Part shown: piece after piece, positions 38,923 through 39,887 of the stretch
Layout of the letters: every line of letters starts with the position of its first letter
Position numbering within the stretch: position 1 is the stretch's first letter
Source: Rhodospirillales bacterium
GTDB lineage: Bacteria; Pseudomonadota; Alphaproteobacteria; ATCC43930; CGMCC-115725
Direction of reading: 5' to 3'
Length of the DNA stretch: 39,887 nt
Assembly: GCA_019689675.1 (NCBI GenBank)
Contig: JADGGZ010000010.1
Coordinates: 1 to 39,887, forward strand
The notes under the pieces: model-generated
What the model saw: the letters and a program-made list of their open reading frames with translations, nothing else
Databases searched by the model: none
What the model was told of the DNA's origin: nothing
Translations under genes and position numbers: made by a program

Positions 38923-39887
38923 GCGATTCGACATCCGGAATGCTGATCGAGTCGCTGCGCCGGCTGCTCGAGACGGAAATCGCTTCGGGCGAAGGCGGCG
39001 CCCTCGAGCCCGGCAACTGGCATTCGGCCCTATGGGGCCGGATGGCCGGGCTCGGGATGACCTCCGTCGCCTCCGACTACGAGGAGGAAGGGCTTGCTCT
39101 CGCCGCCGGTGTTCTCGTCGAGATCGGTCGTGCGGCGGCGGTCGTTCCGCTCCTCGAGCATGACGTGCTCGCCGGCTGGATACTCGCGCAGGCTGGTGTC
39201 GAGCGGCCCTCGGAGGGGATTCTCTCCGCGGCGGCGGGTGTCGGCGTCGGCGAGCTCGGGATTCGCCGCATCGGCGGGAAGTGGCGGCTGGAAGGCAGGA
39301 TCCCGAGAGTGCCCTTCGGGCGGCATGCCGCCGAGATCGTCCTGGTAGCCTCCGTCGATCGGAGCAACTGGGCGATCCGCGTTCCGGTGGCGGAGGTCCG
39401 TCTCGTCGAGGAGCGCAATCTTGCGGATGAGCCGCGCGACCATGTCTATCTCGACGGCGTCAGCATCGAGCCCGCGCGGGTGGCGCTCCTGCCCCCGACG
39501 GTGACGCCGGATCGGGTGTTCGCCCGCGGCGCCTTGGGGCGCTCCTTTCAGATGCTCGGCGCGATGGAGCGCGCGTTCGCGATGACCCACGAATACGCGC
39601 GTACGCGTGTGCAGTTCGGACGGTCGCTCTCGCAGTTCCAGGTCATTCAAGGTTACTTGGCTGAAATCATCGGGGAGATTGCCGCAACGCGCGCGATGTG
39701 CGAGGTCGCCCTGGAGGCTGCCCGCGAGGGCGCCGCCCTCGAGGAGATCGCCGCCGCGAAGATCCGGGCGGGCCAAGCCGCCCGCGTTGTCGCCGACCGC
39801 AGCCATCAGATCCATGGTGCGATCGGCTTCACGCGCGAATATGAGCTCCAGCTCGCCACGCGGCGGCTGTGGTCGTGGCGGGAGGAG
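38919..39887 (+). CDS. second acyl-CoA dehydrogenase subunit (3' end outside window)
   Basis: The first 323 residues are visible; the stop lies beyond the right edge. Starts with the ATG inside ATGA at 38919-38922, so it is translated with the preceding dehydrogenase. The N-terminal helical part is shorter, and where active dehydrogenases carry a TEPxxGSD-like motif this protein has only AAAGVGVGELGIRRIGGKWR, so that FAD contact is missing. The C-terminal helical domain is well conserved: EYARTRVQFGRSLSQFQVIQ and HQIHGAIGFTREYELQLATR followed by LWSWR. This pattern suits the partner subunit of heteromeric acyl-CoA dehydrogenases. A functional homomer is less likely. Confidence 0.88.
   Translation, partial: MSDSTSGMLIESLRRLLETEIASGEGGALEPGNWHSALWGRMAGLGMTSVASDYEEEGLALAAGVLVEIGRAAAVVPLLEHDVLAGWILAQAGVERPSEGILSAAAGVGVGELGIRRIGGKWRLEGRIPRVPFGRHAAEIVLVASVDRSNWAIRVPVAEVRLVEERNLADEPRDHVYLDGVSIEPARVALLPPTVTPDRVFARGALGRSFQMLGAMERAFAMTHEYARTRVQFGRSLSQFQVIQGYLAEIIGEIAATRAMCEVALEAAREGAALEEIAAAKIRAGQAARVVADRSHQIHGAIGFTREYELQLATRRLWSWREE

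Overview
The window is a 39.9 kb piece of a GC-rich chromosome from an alphaproteobacterium. Supporting signs are the PPDK gene overlapping glyS, the chain murA-DUF2948-hisG-hisD-UPF0262-LMW phosphatase-infA-maf-RNase E/G-yacG, a PraR/PhrR-type HTH protein, Lrp- and PAS-type proteins of alphaproteobacterial flavour, and TRAP-based uptake. The order cannot be fixed from this sequence alone. No insertion sequence, prophage, CRISPR array or obvious frameshift was seen. Gene density is high, with many 4-base ATGA/GTGA overlaps, and no gene-free stretch reaches 300 bases.

Layout: (1) 1-578, a truncated SDR oxidoreductase on the minus strand. (2) 783-6479, glyQ-glyS-ppdK operon, followed by a hairpin-rich 3' region (6489-6652) ending in a strong intrinsic terminator that may hold a small RNA. 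(3) 6702-12134, an envelope block: small exported protein, MsbA-like ABC exporter, GT39 glycosyltransferase, and, convergent to them, a PAP2 phosphatase and an ELM1-type glycosyltransferase. (4) 12180-19862, housekeeping: Lrp regulator, greA, carB, carA on the minus strand, and YqeY plus a Tat-exported PhoD phosphatase on the plus strand. (5) 19874-24071, an accessory sensory/lipid group: an unrecognised protein with a PAS-like C-terminus, an XRE regulator, a single-PAS protein, a patatin-like phospholipase and a DUF4105 membrane protein. (6) 24129-31656, the long conserved minus-strand block from two small proteins and murA down to yacG and tRNA-Phe. (7) 31798-31872, tRNA-Thr(GGT). (8) 31918-39887, a catabolic regulon: tetR-maoC divergent from caiB-dctQ-dctM-dctP-acd1-acd2, the last gene running off the window.

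The most interesting part is region 8. A TetR repressor with a clear multi-half-site operator sits between two divergent units that together could import a carboxylic acid (TRAP), load it onto CoA (class III CoA-transferase) and dehydrogenate it with a probably heteromeric acyl-CoA dehydrogenase whose second subunit lacks the usual FAD-contact motif. The MaoC-fold protein of the regulon has lost the classical hydratase Asp/His pair. The substrate is not known. Second in interest is the candidate small RNA after ppdK, with a GNRA-capped hairpin, an unpaired anti-Shine-Dalgarno-like CCTCCC and an intrinsic terminator.
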